NCBI GenBank assembly: GCA_964514175.1
Contig: CAZEPQ010000002.1
Location: forward strand, 1-54,754
Length of the DNA: 54,754 nt
From: HGM13006 sp964514175
GTDB lineage: Bacteria > Bacillota > Clostridia > Oscillospirales > Oscillospiraceae
Direction: 5' to 3'
The notes below the pieces were generated by a model, which was not told the origin of the DNA, made no database searches, and saw only the letters and a list, made by a program, of their open reading frames with translations. How positions within the stretch are numbered: position 1 is the stretch's first letter; each line of letters begins with the position of its first letter. Both the position numbers and the translations under genes were made by a program. Of this stretch, positions 39,410 to 47,746 are shown piece after piece.

Positions 39410-41497
39410 TCAGATGTAAAACAGCATTTCGGAATAGTTGGGCAGAGGCCAATATTCCTTGCCAACGATGATCTCGCAGTGGTCTGCAGCCGCCCGAACC
39501 TCATCCATTGCGGGAACGATGGTATTGCAGTAGTAAGAAGCAAGCTCGTAGGAACCGCTGATGGTGTCCACCTTGTTCATGGCTTCCTCCAACCTGTCGC
39601 AGGCCTCACACATGGCGTCGGCATCCCGGGACACATAGGTCAGGATCTGTTCTTCCGTCTTGATGCTGATCTTTTCGCTGACAGCCTTCTTCTTTGCTGC
39701 GGTTTCTGCCACCGAGGACATGAAACTCAGGGCCGCAGGGATCAGCTGCCGACGGGCCATACCCAGAGTGGTCAGGGCCTCGATGTTGATGATCTTGGAG
39801 TAATGCTCCAGCTCCACCTCATAGCGGCTCTGCATCTCCATGGGAGACAGCACATTCATCTCGCTCATCAGCTTGAGGTTCTTCTCCGATACCATGCAGG
39901 GCAGCGCCTCCACGGTATTCTTCATATTACTGAGGCCTCTGCGGGCTGCTTCTTCCTCCCACTCCTGGGAGTAGCCGTCTCCGTTGAAGAGAATCCGCTG
40001 ATGCTCCTTAATGGTCTTCTTGACCCAAGCCGCGGCTGCAGCGGTGAAGTCCTCTTTGCCCTCCATTTCATCCGCGAAGTCCCGAAGCACCTGGGCCACG
40101 GCGGTATTGAGAATGGTATTGGCATCTGCCACGTTCATGGAAGAACCAGGCATACGGAATTCAAATTTATTGCCGGTAAAGGCAAAGGGAGAGGTGCGAT
40201 TTCGGTCGGAGTTGTCCTTGGGGAATACCGGAAGCACATCTACGCCCAGGTCGATTTTGGTCTCACAGGGCGCCTCATAGTGGCAGTTGTTGGCAATGGA
40301 GGCCAAAATCTCATAGAGCTCATCCCCCACAAAGATGGAGATGATGGCAGGAGGCGCTTCGTTGCCGCCCAGACGATGATCGTTGCCGGGAGATGCCACG
40401 GAAGCCCGCAGCAGATCCTGATAATCATCCACGGCCTTGATCACAGCCGTCAGGAAGGTCAGGAACTGTAGGTTATCCATGGGCGTATCGCCGGGATCCA
40501 AAAGGTTTTCGCTGCCGGCAGACAGGGACCAGTTGTTGTGCTTGCCGGAGCCGTTGACCCCTTCAAAGGGCTTTTCGTGAAGCAGGCACACCAGCCCATG
40601 ACGTTCTGCCACCTTCTTCATGATCTCCATGGACAGCAGGTTGTGATCCACAGCCCGGTTGGTGGTGTCAAAAATGGGGGCCAGCTCGTGCTGTGCGGGA
40701 GCTGCCTCGTTATGGCGGGTCTTGGCGGGAACCCCCAACTTCCAGAGCTCGTCGTCCAAATCCTTCATAAATTCGGAAACCTGGGTTCGCAGGGCACCGA
40801 AGTAATGCTCTTCCAGCTCCTGGCCCTTGGCGGCGGAATGGCCGAACAGAGTACGGCCCGTCAGGATCAGGTCCTCACGGCGGGCATAGTCCTCCTGACG
40901 GATCAGGAAATATTCCTGCTCCGGCCCCACCGTAGCCGTCACTTGATTGACATTTTTCCCGAAGAGCCGCAGCACACGGCAGGCCTCGTGGGAAATGGTC
41001 TTCATGGAACGGAGCAGCGGGGTCTTTTTGTCCAGCGCCTCACTGGTATAGGAACAGAAGGCGGTGGGAATACACAGCACACCATCCTTCACAAATGCAT
41101 AGCTGGTGGGATCCCAGGTGGTATAGCCCCGGGCCTCACAGGTGGCACGAAGGCCGCCGGAGGGGAAGGAAGACGCGTCAGGCTCGCCTTTGATCAGCTC
41201 CTTGCCCTTAAACTCCATAATGGTGGTGCCGTCACCATTGGGGGATACAAAGCTGTCATGCTTCTCCGAGGTGATGCCCGTCAGGGGCTGGAACCAGTGG
41301 GTATAATGGGTGGCGCCCTTTTCAATGGCCCAGTCCTTCATAACGCTGGCCACCACGTTTGCCACATCCAGATCCAGAGGCTCACCTTCGTTCATGGTGG
41401 CCTTCAGGCTCTTATAGGTGGCGCTGGGAAGACGCTCCTTCATTACATGCTCATTAAATACCATGGAACCATAGATATCTTTGGTGTTAGCTGCCAT
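39410..41497 (-). CDS. glnN: Glutamine synthetase type III
   Basis: 695 residues, the large type III size. Family blocks seen are THYTHWFQPLTG, VSPNGDGTTIMEFKGKELIKGEPDASSFPSGG, ATVGPEQEYFLI, AKTRHNEAAPAQHELAPIF, NGSGKHNNWSLS and GNDHRLGGNEAPPAI. These form the ATP, glutamate and ammonium sites. The enzyme makes glutamine in the cytosol and is the main GS in many anaerobes. The leader between promoter and start (about 98 nt) holds a GGCGC-capped hairpin near 41558-41586. The ribosome site is AAAGGAG. Confidence 0.96.
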   Translation of the reverse strand: MAANTKDIYGSMVFNEHVMKERLPSATYKSLKATMNEGEPLDLDVANVVASVMKDWAIEKGATHYTHWFQPLTGITSEKHDSFVSPNGDGTTIMEFKGKELIKGEPDASSFPSGGLRATCEARGYTTWDPTSYAFVKDGVLCIPTAFCSYTSEALDKKTPLLRSMKTISHEACRVLRLFGKNVNQVTATVGPEQEYFLIRQEDYARREDLILTGRTLFGHSAAKGQELEEHYFGALRTQVSEFMKDLDDELWKLGVPAKTRHNEAAPAQHELAPIFDTTNRAVDHNLLSMEIMKKVAERHGLVCLLHEKPFEGVNGSGKHNNWSLSAGSENLLDPGDTPMDNLQFLTFLTAVIKAVDDYQDLLRASVASPGNDHRLGGNEAPPAIISIFVGDELYEILASIANNCHYEAPCETKIDLGVDVLPVFPKDNSDRNRTSPFAFTGNKFEFRMPGSSMNVADANTILNTAVAQVLRDFADEMEGKEDFTAAAAAWVKKTIKEHQRILFNGDGYSQEWEEEAARRGLSNMKNTVEALPCMVSEKNLKLMSEMNVLSPMEMQSRYEVELEHYSKIINIEALTTLGMARRQLIPAALSFMSSVAETAAKKKAVSEKISIKTEEQILTYVSRDADAMCEACDRLEEAMNKVDTISGSYELASYYCNTIVPAMDEVRAAADHCEIIVGKEYWPLPNYSEMLFYI

Positions 41498-41601
41498 AGA
41501 ATCTACTCCTTTATCCGCTCTCCCACAGGGAGGAAATATCTCTTGAAAGAACTTTGGCGCCGTGAGGGGAAACTCTCACAGCGCCTGGCCGTTCTTTTCT
41601 C

Positions 41602-41630
41602 ATTATACTGCAATCTTAGGTTGCGGTCAA
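41602..41630 (-). promoter_or_regulatory. Promoter of glnN with palindromic spacer
   Basis: On the minus strand TTGACC (41625-41630) and TATAAT (41602-41607) are 17 bases apart. The spacer reads GCAACCTAAGATTGC, a near-palindrome that may be an operator. Confidence 0.8.
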
Positions 41631-41769
41631 TCGGCTTTTCGCTGAAAATATATGCTTCCGGGTGGTTTTTTCATGCACAGTGGCGAGAAAAACAGCAATG
41701 TGTTCACAATTCTTTCATGTCTCTGTGTTATACTGCCTCTATCAAACCAAACGAGGTGACGTGAACATT

Positions 41770-42531
41770 ATGAAATTCCGAATTCTATCCGGGCTTCTAT
41801 GTCTGATTTTGCTTTTCTCTCTGGCAGGCTGCGGCAATGAGACCGTCAGCACACCGGAATCCAGCATTTCCGAAACCACCCAGGAAGCCTTTGGAAATAT
41901 GTCCCTGGTGGATGCTCCCATCCAGGAAGCCCAGACCACCGCTTTGCCCGGCTCCGCAACGGAACCGGAACTTACCACAGAAAAAGCCGACGTGTCCATT
42001 CAGGATACCACCGCGCAGAAAACCGCAGATGTCCGGGACTTCACGGAACAGGCAGTCACTGCTGTCATTATCTGCGACGCCCTTGACATGCTGGAATACA
42101 CCCCCGAGGATTCCATGTATCTCTGGCGGTCCGTGGGCTATCTCATTGGACAGATCGGCACTGACACAGACCTTATCACCATGGAAGGGGACTTCGGCAA
42201 GGTGTCTCAGGAGGCTGCTCCCATCTTTGCTGCCGCACTGAACGCTGATTTTGACGGCACTATGCCCTCTGTTACCGAGGAGGATCCTCTGATTTCCATG
42301 GCTGAAGACGGAGGCTATCTTATCAACATGCTGGACCAGGGAAACCTGGTTCTGGAAATGACCACAAACCGCATAGGTGCAGAAACGGACACCGTCACCG
42401 AAGAAGCCACCCTGTTTCAGAACGGCGAAAGCCTCGGCACATACACCGTGACGCTGAAAGCCACAGCCCCGGATTCCGCTGTCCATAATTATTTCGCATA
42501 CTGCATTACGAACCTTGCTCCCGCAGAGTAA
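41770..42531 (+). CDS. Secreted lipoprotein of unknown function
   Basis: 253 residues from ATG 41770 behind GAGGTGA. The lipoprotein signal LLFSLAGC has Cys 21. A Ser/Thr/Glu-rich linker extends to about residue 90, followed by a compact domain (VRDFTEQAVTAVIICDALDML, MYLWRSVGYLIGQIG, GTYTVTLKATA) that I do not recognise. Exposure on the outer face of the membrane is expected. A strong terminator follows. Confidence 0.78.
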   Translation: MKFRILSGLLCLILLFSLAGCGNETVSTPESSISETTQEAFGNMSLVDAPIQEAQTTALPGSATEPELTTEKADVSIQDTTAQKTADVRDFTEQAVTAVIICDALDMLEYTPEDSMYLWRSVGYLIGQIGTDTDLITMEGDFGKVSQEAAPIFAAALNADFDGTMPSVTEEDPLISMAEDGGYLINMLDQGNLVLEMTTNRIGAETDTVTEEATLFQNGESLGTYTVTLKATAPDSAVHNYFAYCITNLAPAE

Positions 42532-42560
42532 GTCATAAAACATAATCCAAAATTTACACA

Positions 42561-42596
42561 TTCGGACACCGAAAATTCTGGTGTCCGAATTTTTTA
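42561..42596 (+). terminator. Intrinsic terminator of the lipoprotein gene
   Basis: A perfect 10-bp stem (42561-42570 with 42580-42589) is followed by TTTTTT. The gap to 42704 is very AT-rich and otherwise empty. Confidence 0.93.
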
Positions 42597-42704
42597 ATTT
42601 TTTGAATAATTTTGCACAATATTTACGAAATAAGTTCTATAATTTCATTTTATTTTTAATTTTTTCGAAAAAATTGTCAAACCGCACAAAATCAAGTTCA
42701 CCGG

Positions 42705-42733
42705 TTGACATAAAATTTCACGTCTGTTACAAT
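42705..42733 (+). promoter_or_regulatory. Promoter of the LytTR-PAS gene
   Basis: Consensus TTGACA (42705-42710) and TACAAT (42728-42733) are 17 bases apart. The -35 is part of an inverted repeat, TGTCAAACCG (42676-42685) with CGGTTGACA (42702-42710). Confidence 0.82.
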
Positions 42734-42767
42734 CAAATAGACTATTACCGAAGGGAAGTGCAACGCC

Positions 42768-43499
42768 ATGTCCGAAACCTTGACCGTTCAGGTGGACTAC
42801 CGCAAAGCACAGGTCCCGGTTAATGATATTGCATATATCACAGTGGAAGGCAGAAAGACAAAGATCACCAAAAGCGACGGCAGCGCCCTGCGCACCAATC
42901 GGAGCCTAAAGGATGTTTATGCCCTTTTGCCACAGGACACGTTTTCCAATATCAACCGTGGGATCGTGGTGTCTAAGCGCTATGTTCAGGACGAAAAGGA
43001 TGGAGTCATCACCATGACCGATGGAACCCAGTTCCGTCGTCGGGTACGGTCTGACCGGGCTCCCAAACCAACAAAGAAGAAACCTGCCCACACAGAAATC
43101 ACCCATGTTCAGTGCCCCACCGCCACCCTGGGCACATGGCTGGATCAGATGCCCATGCCTATGCTGGTAATGGAGCTGGTCTACGGCAAGGGCGGCATGG
43201 ACTTCCTGGTGCGGTATTGCAACCGGGAAATGGCCCGTCTGGAGGCCGTCAATCCCCAGGATATTCTGAACCAGACTGTCACATCCATTCCCAATGTGGG
43301 CAGCCCCAAATGGATGGCGATTTTTGCCGACGTGGCGATCCACGGCAGCAGCCGTGTGATCGAGGATGCCCTGGAGGGTTCGGGCCAGTATATGCAGCTC
43401 AAATGCTTCCAGCCTCAGCCCGGTTACTGCGCCTGTATCCTCACGGATCTGACCCGGGAGAATAACCTGATCCGGGAGCTGTTTCGGCAGGATGTATAA
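42768..43499 (+). CDS. Transcription regulator with N-terminal LytTR and C-terminal PAS domain
   Basis: 243 residues. The LytTR DNA-binding domain is at about 5-95 (VPVNDIAYITVEGRKTKI, LPQDTFSNINRGIVVSKRYV). A Lys-rich linker leads to a PAS-like domain at about 118-235 (LDQMPMPMLVMEL, RYCNREMARLEAVNPQDIL, GQYMQLKCFQPQPGYCACIL). LytTR proteins usually carry the DNA-binding part at the C-terminus and a receiver in front, so this order is uncommon. There is no receiver domain, and a small ligand or redox signal is likely. The ribosome site is GAAGGGAAG. Confidence 0.85.
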   Translation: MSETLTVQVDYRKAQVPVNDIAYITVEGRKTKITKSDGSALRTNRSLKDVYALLPQDTFSNINRGIVVSKRYVQDEKDGVITMTDGTQFRRRVRSDRAPKPTKKKPAHTEITHVQCPTATLGTWLDQMPMPMLVMELVYGKGGMDFLVRYCNREMARLEAVNPQDILNQTVTSIPNVGSPKWMAIFADVAIHGSSRVIEDALEGSGQYMQLKCFQPQPGYCACILTDLTRENNLIRELFRQDV

Positions 43500-43510
43500 T
43501 TGAAATCGTG

Positions 43511-43552
43511 AATCACAGGCCTGTTGCGTTTGCAATGGGCCTGTGATTTTTA
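43511..43552 (+). terminator. Intrinsic terminator of the LytTR-PAS gene
   Basis: The stem AATCACAGGCC (43511-43521) pairs perfectly with GGCCTGTGATT (43538-43548); a T-run follows. Confidence 0.88.
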
Positions 43553-43623
43553 TGGGCCGGTTTTACCGGAAACACAAAAGCTTCCTGATGAGGCTCTCGG
43601 AAAAGATTCATTCGTTCCCTGCA

Positions 43624-43652
43624 TTGCAGTTTTTTCCGAATTGTTGTAGAAT
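43624..43652 (+). promoter_or_regulatory. Promoter of the OFA-type carrier gene
   Basis: TTGCAG (43624-43629) and TAGAAT (43647-43652) are 17 bases apart. Confidence 0.7.
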
Positions 43653-43683
43653 ATACGAAGAACAATCGAAAAGAGGGATAACT

Positions 43684-44892
43684 ATGTCAACTTCTACCAT
43701 AAAACGGTCTCATTTCGTGCTGGTGGGCACCATGATGATGCTATTTTTGGGTACGATCTACGCCTGGAGTTTCTTTAAGGCAGCCCTGAACGATGTATTC
43801 CCCATGTGGAACGATAAACAACTTAGCTTCACCTTCAGCATTATGATGATCATGTTCGCCCTGGGCGGTCTCACCGGCGGCAAGCTCACAAAGGCCATTC
43901 CCCACCGTTACCTGGCCTTTCTCTCCGGTGGGCTCTTGTTCCTCGGCTTCTTTGTGATCTCCTTCCTGCCCACGGATAACGAAGGCCTTGCCCTGATCCT
44001 GCTGTACATTTTCTACGGCGGCTTCACCGGTTTTGGCGTAGGCATCGGCTACAATGTGGCCCTTTCCGGCGTCAACTGCTGGTTTCCGGACAAGGATGGC
44101 CTGATTTCCGGCATTCTTTTGACGGGCTTTGGTTTCAGCAGTCTTATCATCGGCAACGTGGCCGATCTGATGCTCCGTTATATGGACATTTTCACCTTGT
44201 TCCGCATTCTGGGCATTGTATGCGCTGTGGTGGTGATCGGCGGCGGCTTTGTGATCCGCACCCCCGGCGTTGACACCCAGCTTCCTCCCGCAAAGCCCAA
44301 GGCCGCCGTGGAGGGCGGCATGGAATGCACCACCGCACAGATGATTCGTCGCCCCACCTTCTTGCTCTACTTCCTGTGGAACCTGTGCATGAGTGCCACC
44401 GGATTGCTGGTCATCAACAATGCCGCCTCCATTGCAATTTACTTCGGTGCGGCTGCCACTGTGGGCCTTATCATTTCCGTATTTAACAGCGGCGGACGGC
44501 TTGCCATGGGTCTTTCCATGGACAAGCTGGGCTGGAAAACCACAATGTTCATCGCCAACGGTGCCATCATTCTGTCAGGTGTACTGATGACCCTGGGCAA
44601 CGCCATGGGGGCTTTCCCCCTGGTATTCATCGGCATGCTGATGGCCGGTGTCTGCTACGGTGGCGGCGTGACCATTCAGGCCTCCCTGGTCCGTTCCTTC
44701 TACGGCAGCAAGAACTACGCCGTGAATTTCTCCACCTGCAATCTGGTGTCCATTCCTGCAGCCCTCATTGGCCCCATGATCTCCGCAGCTCTGATCGACG
44801 CCTCCGGCGGCGCTTTCGGCTCCACCTTCGTCATGGTCATCGTCATGGGCTGCATCTCCCTGGTGCTCAACTTCCTGATTCGCAAGCCCTAA
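43684..44892 (+). CDS. MFS transporter, OFA (oxalate/formate antiporter-like) family
   Basis: 402 residues from ATG 43684, 12 membrane helices. The family start GTIYAWSFFKAALNDVFP, the loop FTFSIMMIMFALGGLTGGKL, GIGYNVALSGVNCWFPDKDGLISGILLTGFG and the mid-protein gap with charged residues fit OFA. OFA members move small carboxylates, but the substrate here is unknown. The longer frame from 43543 passes through the terminator and promoter. A bidirectional terminator follows. Confidence 0.88.
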   Translation: MSTSTIKRSHFVLVGTMMMLFLGTIYAWSFFKAALNDVFPMWNDKQLSFTFSIMMIMFALGGLTGGKLTKAIPHRYLAFLSGGLLFLGFFVISFLPTDNEGLALILLYIFYGGFTGFGVGIGYNVALSGVNCWFPDKDGLISGILLTGFGFSSLIIGNVADLMLRYMDIFTLFRILGIVCAVVVIGGGFVIRTPGVDTQLPPAKPKAAVEGGMECTTAQMIRRPTFLLYFLWNLCMSATGLLVINNAASIAIYFGAAATVGLIISVFNSGGRLAMGLSMDKLGWKTTMFIANGAIILSGVLMTLGNAMGAFPLVFIGMLMAGVCYGGGVTIQASLVRSFYGSKNYAVNFSTCNLVSIPAALIGPMISAALIDASGGAFGSTFVMVIVMGCISLVLNFLIRKP

Positions 44893-44899
44893 AAGGAAA

Positions 44900-44940
44900 A
44901 CGCCTCAGAAATGGTTCGATCATTTCTGAGGCGTATATTT
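44900..44940. terminator. Bidirectional terminator, OFA / DUF975
   Basis: A perfect 14-bp stem (44900-44913 with 44921-44934) is flanked by AAAA and ATATTTT. It ends both convergent genes. Confidence 0.92.
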
Positions 44941-45764
44941 TATTGCGTTCTGTCACGAAGCATACGTTCCTGCAATTCCCTATAATGCTCCTGCTTTTTC
45001 GAAAAATCGACCTTCATGGCTTCATAAGCATGGGCATAAGTGGTGATCATATGGGGCAGCTTCCAGATCAACAGGATTCCGCAGGTCAGGATACTCAACA
45101 GGATCCAGGGCAAGAAGCTCAGATCCAGCAGGAATAGCTGCATCCGATGGCCCCGGTTGAGGGCGCCTGCCTTCCTCAATGCGGCTCTTGTGCCCAAATT
45201 GGGCTCGTCCAACAGCACAAAGTAGGCCATGCGGTAACGATAGGACACCATGAACATCACCACAGCCACATACACAACGACAACCACCAGCATAGCCGTC
45301 TCACTGAGCAGGGGCGCTTCGCTGACAGCGTCCATCACCACAAGATAGCTCAGAGGGATGGCGAATACATAGGTCCACAGGCCCACATACAGGGACTTGA
45401 GTACATACAGCAGGATCACCCGTCCCGCCATCCGGGTACCGGACAGAAGCGAATCGTATGCAACAGGCCGCTGGTCACGCATATCCATTGCCGCAGCGGT
45501 ATAGCCCACGGTGAGAAGCACCATCAGAGCCTCCATACCATAGGAGATGATATAGTTTAGCACCATGACCTTGGCTTCTGAGGCCACCGTTTTGCTGAGG
45601 TAATTGCTGCCGGTGTCTATATTCCCAACCAGCTCTGTAAGCACGAAGCACAAAACCATCATGACCACATAGCTTACAAGGAAAATCAAAGTTACTTTTT
45701 TCGGGCCACTGCCGGCGTCTTTTAAGCTCTCCCGGGCAGCGTTTTTCAGTTGTTTGCGATTCAA
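44940..45764 (-). CDS. DUF975 family membrane protein
   Basis: 274 residues starting at TTG 45762-45764, with GGAG 8 bases upstream. Family blocks are the N-terminal NRKQLKNAARESLKD, GYTAAAMDMRDQRPVAYDSLLSG and YRMAYFVLLDEPNLGTRAALRKA, with about six membrane helices. DUF975 proteins are integral membrane proteins of unknown function common in Firmicutes. The C-terminus is charged and cytosolic. Confidence 0.87.
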   Translation of the reverse strand: MNRKQLKNAARESLKDAGSGPKKVTLIFLVSYVVMMVLCFVLTELVGNIDTGSNYLSKTVASEAKVMVLNYIISYGMEALMVLLTVGYTAAAMDMRDQRPVAYDSLLSGTRMAGRVILLYVLKSLYVGLWTYVFAIPLSYLVVMDAVSEAPLLSETAMLVVVVVYVAVVMFMVSYRYRMAYFVLLDEPNLGTRAALRKAGALNRGHRMQLFLLDLSFLPWILLSILTCGILLIWKLPHMITTYAHAYEAMKVDFSKKQEHYRELQERMLRDRTQ

Positions 45765-45812
45765 TGAAACAGCTCCAATCTCAGAGGGGGGTAAATATAT
45801 TTTCTTCTTGAA

Positions 45813-45841
45813 ACTATCTCATATTCCTGGGCAAATGTCAA
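45813..45841 (-). promoter_or_regulatory. Possible promoter of the DUF975 gene
   Basis: On the minus strand TTGACA (45836-45841) and GATAGT (45813-45818) are 17 bases apart. The -10 is weak. Confidence 0.5.
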
Positions 45842-45869
45842 GGTCGGGGCAAAAAATCCCCCATTGAGG

Positions 45870-45898
45870 TTGCAATATGTGCATAGACATGCTATAAT
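45870..45898 (+). promoter_or_regulatory. Promoter of the XRE-TPR gene at 45956
   Basis: TTGCAA (45870-45875) and TATAAT (45893-45898) are 17 bases apart. It is divergent from the DUF975 promoter, about 30 bases away. Confidence 0.82.
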
Positions 45899-45955
45899 TA
45901 GTAAATAAAAGTTACAGATACTTCTCTCTATACTATCGCCAAAGGGGGCCACCTT

Positions 45956-46840
45956 ATGAACTTAGGTGAAAAGATCAAGGCCGCGCGACTGGAACGTCAC
46001 ATGACCCAAAAGGATGTGGTAGGCGACTACATCACCCGTAATATGCTTTCCAAAATTGAAAACGGCAGTGCCACCCCCTCTGTAAAGACCCTGGAATATC
46101 TGGCCGGAGCCCTGGGGCTTCCCGCAGGCTACTTTATGACGGAGTCCGGCGGGGATGAACTGATCCCCGGCTGCGTGGCAGATGCCAGAAATCACTTTAA
46201 AAACGGCGATTTTGAGGCCTGCGTTCAGGTGCTGGAAACTCTGGATATGGACGGCGGCTATCAGGACGAGGTGATGCTGCTTCTGGCCCGTGCCAAGATC
46301 GGCCTGAGCAAGAAGGCCATGATCGACGGCCGCTATGAAGAGGCCATCCGTCTGGCGCAGGAGGCCATCTCCCACAATGATGCAAGCCTCTATGTTTCCG
46401 CCGCTTTCCGTACCGAGGCCCTGCTGCTCATCGCCCGGTGTACCATGGAGCTGGAGGGCGACTTCCAAAAAACCCTGGACGACTACTTGGCAGCTTATCA
46501 AGATCAGGGCCTGGGCGAATTCTATCGGCTGACCATGGCGGAGTATTACATCGGCAAGGGTGACATGGCCGCCGCAAAACGGGAAATGGACAGCATTGTG
46601 CGTCTGTCCGACAGCTCCAAGCCTGTGTATCTGATGCTGCAAGGCAGCATAGAGCTCAAGGACAATCAGTTCGAGGAGGCTGCCAAGCAACTGGAAAAGG
46701 CGGAGCAGTTGGCCCGCACCACTGGCAGCAACTATTTCATGTCCTCCCTCTACGCCATGCTGGAACAGTGTTATCGTGAAATGGAGGACTTTAAAAAGGC
46801 CTACCATTACGCCTCTATGCAGCTTCAAATTAAGGAATAA
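45956..46840 (+). CDS. XRE-family regulator with TPR repeats
   Basis: 294 residues. The XRE helix-turn-helix is at 4-60 (LGEKIKAARLERHMTQKDVV, TRNMLSKIENGSATPS). The rest is made of TPR-like helices (YEEAIRLAQEAISHNDASLY, DMAAAKREMDSIVRL, QFEEAAKQLEKAEQLA). The layout resembles RRNPP-type peptide-sensing regulators, but no companion peptide gene is visible. It has its own promoter and a strong terminator. Confidence 0.85.
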   Translation: MNLGEKIKAARLERHMTQKDVVGDYITRNMLSKIENGSATPSVKTLEYLAGALGLPAGYFMTESGGDELIPGCVADARNHFKNGDFEACVQVLETLDMDGGYQDEVMLLLARAKIGLSKKAMIDGRYEEAIRLAQEAISHNDASLYVSAAFRTEALLLIARCTMELEGDFQKTLDDYLAAYQDQGLGEFYRLTMAEYYIGKGDMAAAKREMDSIVRLSDSSKPVYLMLQGSIELKDNQFEEAAKQLEKAEQLARTTGSNYFMSSLYAMLEQCYREMEDFKKAYHYASMQLQIKE

Positions 46841-46847
46841 ACTATAC

Positions 46848-46884
46848 GCCTGATGCAGTTTTGACGCTGCATCAGGCTTTTTTT
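46848..46884 (+). terminator. Intrinsic terminator after XRE-TPR
   Basis: A perfect 11-bp stem (46848-46858 with 46867-46877) is followed by TTTTTTT. Confidence 0.93.
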
Positions 46885-46904
46885 GCGCCGATGCGTCAGC
46901 GTCA

Positions 46905-47000
46905 AAGAGCCCCCCTTGTAAAAGGAAAGGGGACCGTGAATCGGTGGAGGGATTCTTTGGTAGCGAGTGGGACCCGCACCATGACCCCTACACACTTGGC
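46905..47000. repeat. Degenerate repeat remnant
   Basis: The stretch has CCCCCCTTGTAAAAGGAAAGGGG and GGTGGAGGGATT, loosely like the left arm of the structured repeat family, and on the minus strand GTGTAGGGGTCATGG at its right end, like the REP start. It cannot be aligned end to end with copies A-C. Confidence 0.4.
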
Positions 47001-47062
47001 TGCGCTAAACCTGAAGCAGTCTCAAAATTTATGAAATATTTATTAACATCGTAACAACCCCA

Positions 47063-47097
47063 TTGACAGCGTAACTATGTTATGGTAACATTGTTAC
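47063..47097 (+). promoter_or_regulatory. Promoter and tandem operator-like repeats of the YhbD-bactofilin operon
   Basis: TTGACA (47063-47068) and TAACAT (47086-47091) are 17 bases apart. Two units of GTAAC-N3-GTTA(C/T) lie in tandem (47071-47083 and 47085-47097) over the spacer and -10, and GTAAC occurs once more at 47051. This is the arrangement of an autoregulated operator. Confidence 0.75.
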
Positions 47098-47110
47098 ACG
47101 AGGTGAGAAT

Positions 47111-47746
47111 ATGGACGAAAACTTGATCACAAAAAAAGAATTGTTGGAACTCACCGGCATCTCCTACGGCGCCCTGTACCGCTGGAAGCGCATGAAGCTG
47201 CTGCCGGACGAGTGGTTTATCCACCGTTCCACCTTTACCGGTCACGAAACCTTCTTCCCCCGGGACAAGGTGCTGCAGCGGGTGGAGGAAATTCAAACAC
47301 TGAAAGAAACCATGACCTTGGAGGATATCGCACGGCGATTCCAGCCCGGTCCCCCGGGCGAGATTGCCCTGTCTCCCGGCGAAGCCGCGGCGGCAGGCAT
47401 TGCGGTTCCCCCCATCATCAATCAATATCTGGCTCTTTCCGGCAAGGAGGGCAGCTTCGGCTACGAGGATCTTCTGGGACTGTATACCTTCGCCAAGCTG
47501 CTGATGGAGGGCAGCGTAAGCCGGGACGAGGCCTACGAGGTGGCCCTGGCAGTGGCGGCAGCGGAGGACATCTCCGAGCCGGTGGTATATCTGCTTCGGA
47601 AATATGGCGTCCCCTTCTGTATCACAGCAGGAGAAATGCAGAAAATGATATTTGACAGCAGCGCTGCGCTGGCAGTCACCGTTTCTGTCACGGAACAGAA
47701 AACTGCCCTGAGTGCTCTGCTTTCGGAGAAAGGATTTATCGCATGA
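47111..47746 (+). CDS. YhbD-like regulator (DUF4004), MerR-type helix-turn-helix
   Basis: 211 residues behind GAGGTGAG. The first about 75 form a MerR-like helix-turn-helix: LITKKELLELTGISYGALYRWKRMKLLPDEWFI, then FTGHETFFPRDKVLQRVEEI, very close to Bacillus YhbD. The C-terminal part (about 85-211) is helical with unknown role. In Bacillus yhbD precedes yhbE and yhbF, which encode bactofilins; here the next gene is a bactofilin fusion, and start and stop overlap (ATGA). It most likely controls its own operon. Confidence 0.85.
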   Translation: MDENLITKKELLELTGISYGALYRWKRMKLLPDEWFIHRSTFTGHETFFPRDKVLQRVEEIQTLKETMTLEDIARRFQPGPPGEIALSPGEAAAAGIAVPPIINQYLALSGKEGSFGYEDLLGLYTFAKLLMEGSVSRDEAYEVALAVAAAEDISEPVVYLLRKYGVPFCITAGEMQKMIFDSSAALAVTVSVTEQKTALSALLSEKGFIA

